Positions 62,986 to 64,000 of a DNA stretch of 64,000 nucleotides are shown piece after piece (the stretch's first letter is position 1; each line of letters starts with the position of its first letter). The stretch spans positions 15,871-79,870 of the forward strand of contig CAZRYT010000001.1 of the NCBI GenBank assembly GCA_964604415.1, written 5' to 3'. The notes under the pieces were generated by a model. That model was not told the origin of the DNA. It saw only the letters and a program-made list of their open reading frames with translations, and ran no database searches. The translations under genes and the position numbers were made by a program. Source of the DNA: CAZJQT01 sp964604415 (GTDB lineage Bacteria; Patescibacteriota; Saccharimonadia; Saccharimonadales; CAZJQT01).

Positions 62986-64000
62986 ATGATTCCATTGGCT
63001 GAACGACTTAGACCACAAAAGCTTGCCGACGTTGTCGGTCAGGAGCATTTACTGGGCAGTGGTCAGATTATTCATGAAATTATAGCCAGCAAAACACCGA
63101 CAAGTTTGATTCTGTGGGGGCCGCCGGGTAGCGGTAAGACAACCTTGGCACGGATTATAGCCAATGAAACTGGCGCAGAATTTATAGAAATCAGTGCCGT
63201 CACGGCTGGTAAGGCCGATGTGGTTAAAGTTATTGATCTGGCTCAGCAGAATCAACGTTTGGGCCAACAAACTATTTTATTTGTCGACGAGATTCACCGT
63301 TTTAACAAAGCTCAGCAGGACGCTTTTTTGCCGCACGTGGAGCGTGGCACTATCACACTGATTGGTGCTACCACCGAGAATCCCAGCTTTGAAGTTATCA
63401 ATCCGTTGCTTTCCCGTTCTCGTGTATTAGTTTTGGAGTCTCTGTCTAAAGATGACCTAATCAAAATCATCAAAAAGACTGCAAAAAAGGAAAAGTTAAC
63501 TGCTAAACGCTTGCCAGCCAAAAGCATCGACCTGCTGGCCGAACTGTCAGGTGGTGATGCTAGAGTAGCCTTGGGCAATCTGGAGCTAGCCCTACAGCTA
63601 ACTAGTGGAGCGATCACGCCGGAGATTATCAAAACTGCCGCTCAAAAAAGAGCGCCAGGCTATGATAAAAAGGGCGAATACCACTACAACGTCATCAGTG
63701 CCTTCATCAAATCGATGCGTGGTGGTGATGCCAATGCCACGCTTTATTATCTGGCCAGAATGCTGCAAGCCGGTGAAGACCCCAAGTTCGTCGCCCGTCG
63801 TATGGTGATTTTTGCCTCTGAAGACGTCGGCATTGCTGCCAGCTCAGCTCTGAACCTGGCAGTCGCCACCTTCCAGGCGGTCGAGCGAATCGGGCTACCA
63901 GAGTGCCAATACAATCTGTTTCATTGCGCCCTTGTCTTAGCCAAATGTCAGAAATCACGAGTGGTGGCCAGTGCCATGAGCAAAGCTCAGCAAGCAGCCG
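62986..64000 (+). CDS. rarA: Replication-associated recombination protein RarA (3' end outside window)
   Basis: An AAA+ ATPase of the clamp-loader clade (MgsA/WRNIP1) that acts at stalled forks. The first 338 codons are present: PLAERLRPQKLADVVGQ, Walker A GPPGSGKT at residues 45-52, Walker B FVDEIHRFNKAQQDAFLP, sensor 1 GATTENPSFEV, arginine finger in LLSRSR, and the start of the C-terminal tetramer domain with KSMRGGDANATLYYLARML. The ORF runs off the right edge. TATACT (62974-62979) ends 6 bases before the ATG. Confidence 0.96.
   Translation, partial: MIPLAERLRPQKLADVVGQEHLLGSGQIIHEIIASKTPTSLILWGPPGSGKTTLARIIANETGAEFIEISAVTAGKADVVKVIDLAQQNQRLGQQTILFVDEIHRFNKAQQDAFLPHVERGTITLIGATTENPSFEVINPLLSRSRVLVLESLSKDDLIKIIKKTAKKEKLTAKRLPAKSIDLLAELSGGDARVALGNLELALQLTSGAITPEIIKTAAQKRAPGYDKKGEYHYNVISAFIKSMRGGDANATLYYLARMLQAGEDPKFVARRMVIFASEDVGIAASSALNLAVATFQAVERIGLPECQYNLFHCALVLAKCQKSRVVASAMSKAQQAA

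Overview
The window looks like chromosome from a small-genome, fermentative bacterium of the Candidate Phyla Radiation (Patescibacteria), most likely a Saccharibacteria (TM7) relative. This is an inference from gene content: incomplete sugar metabolism built around the pentose-phosphate shunt, a split transketolase, malic enzyme, GatCAB for amidated tRNAs, a lone type IV pilus ATPase, a class A penicillin-binding protein, many one-domain hypothetical proteins, and very tight gene packing on both strands. All genes read with the standard code (UGA is used as stop). There is no rRNA, tRNA, CRISPR array, transposase or integrase, and no gene-free stretch longer than 300 bases.

Layout. 1-10 kb: end of a penicillin-binding protein, radA, a membrane-anchored HExxH protein, clpC under a perfect CIRCE heat-shock operator, a large protein of unknown function, and nusA. 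10-16 kb: M1 aminopeptidase, Nudix hydrolase, the conserved rplS-rnhB-yraN group, malic enzyme. 16-25 kb: PilB-type ATPase, a SpoU methyltransferase, a CAP-domain surface protein, dnaE and a small envelope-type operon (YtxH-like). 25-34 kb: gatCAB operon with an extra membrane protein, an alpha/beta hydrolase-like gene, a putative zinc-protease lipoprotein flanked by a direct repeat of the 3' end of uvrB, and uvrB itself. 34-42 kb: a carbon-metabolism block (PfkB kinase, class II aldolase, transketolase C and N halves, rpe, rpiB, gap, then ppa), with a strongly structured non-coding segment between gap and rpiB. 42-50 kb: glycerophosphodiesterase, MarR regulator, thioredoxin reductase, glutaredoxin, FKBP, Nudix, and pheS-(51-residue Cys-rich protein)-pheT. 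50-54 kb: a four-gene operon of acidic proteins that I do not recognise. 54-57 kb: dihydroorotate dehydrogenase-like and dihydroorotase genes around a TrmB-family regulator with a 17-bp palindrome. 57-64 kb: GH63-like glycosidase, rmuC, a ZIP transporter divergent from a Fur-family regulator across one shared operator, several small membrane or unknown proteins, a minimal zincin, and the start of rarA.

The strongest genome-level pattern is promoter placement. At about twenty genes a -10-like hexamer (TANNNT) ends only 6 to 9 bases before the start codon, which puts the expected transcription start on or within about 3 bases of the start codon. This suggests a large share of leaderless mRNAs, next to genes inside operons that carry clear Shine-Dalgarno sequences. 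The main candidates for undescribed biology are this leaderless architecture, the 51-residue protein inside pheST, the acidic four-gene operon, the repeat-flanked lipoprotein beside uvrB, the TrmB-pyrD-pyrC arrangement and the structured segment upstream of rpiB.
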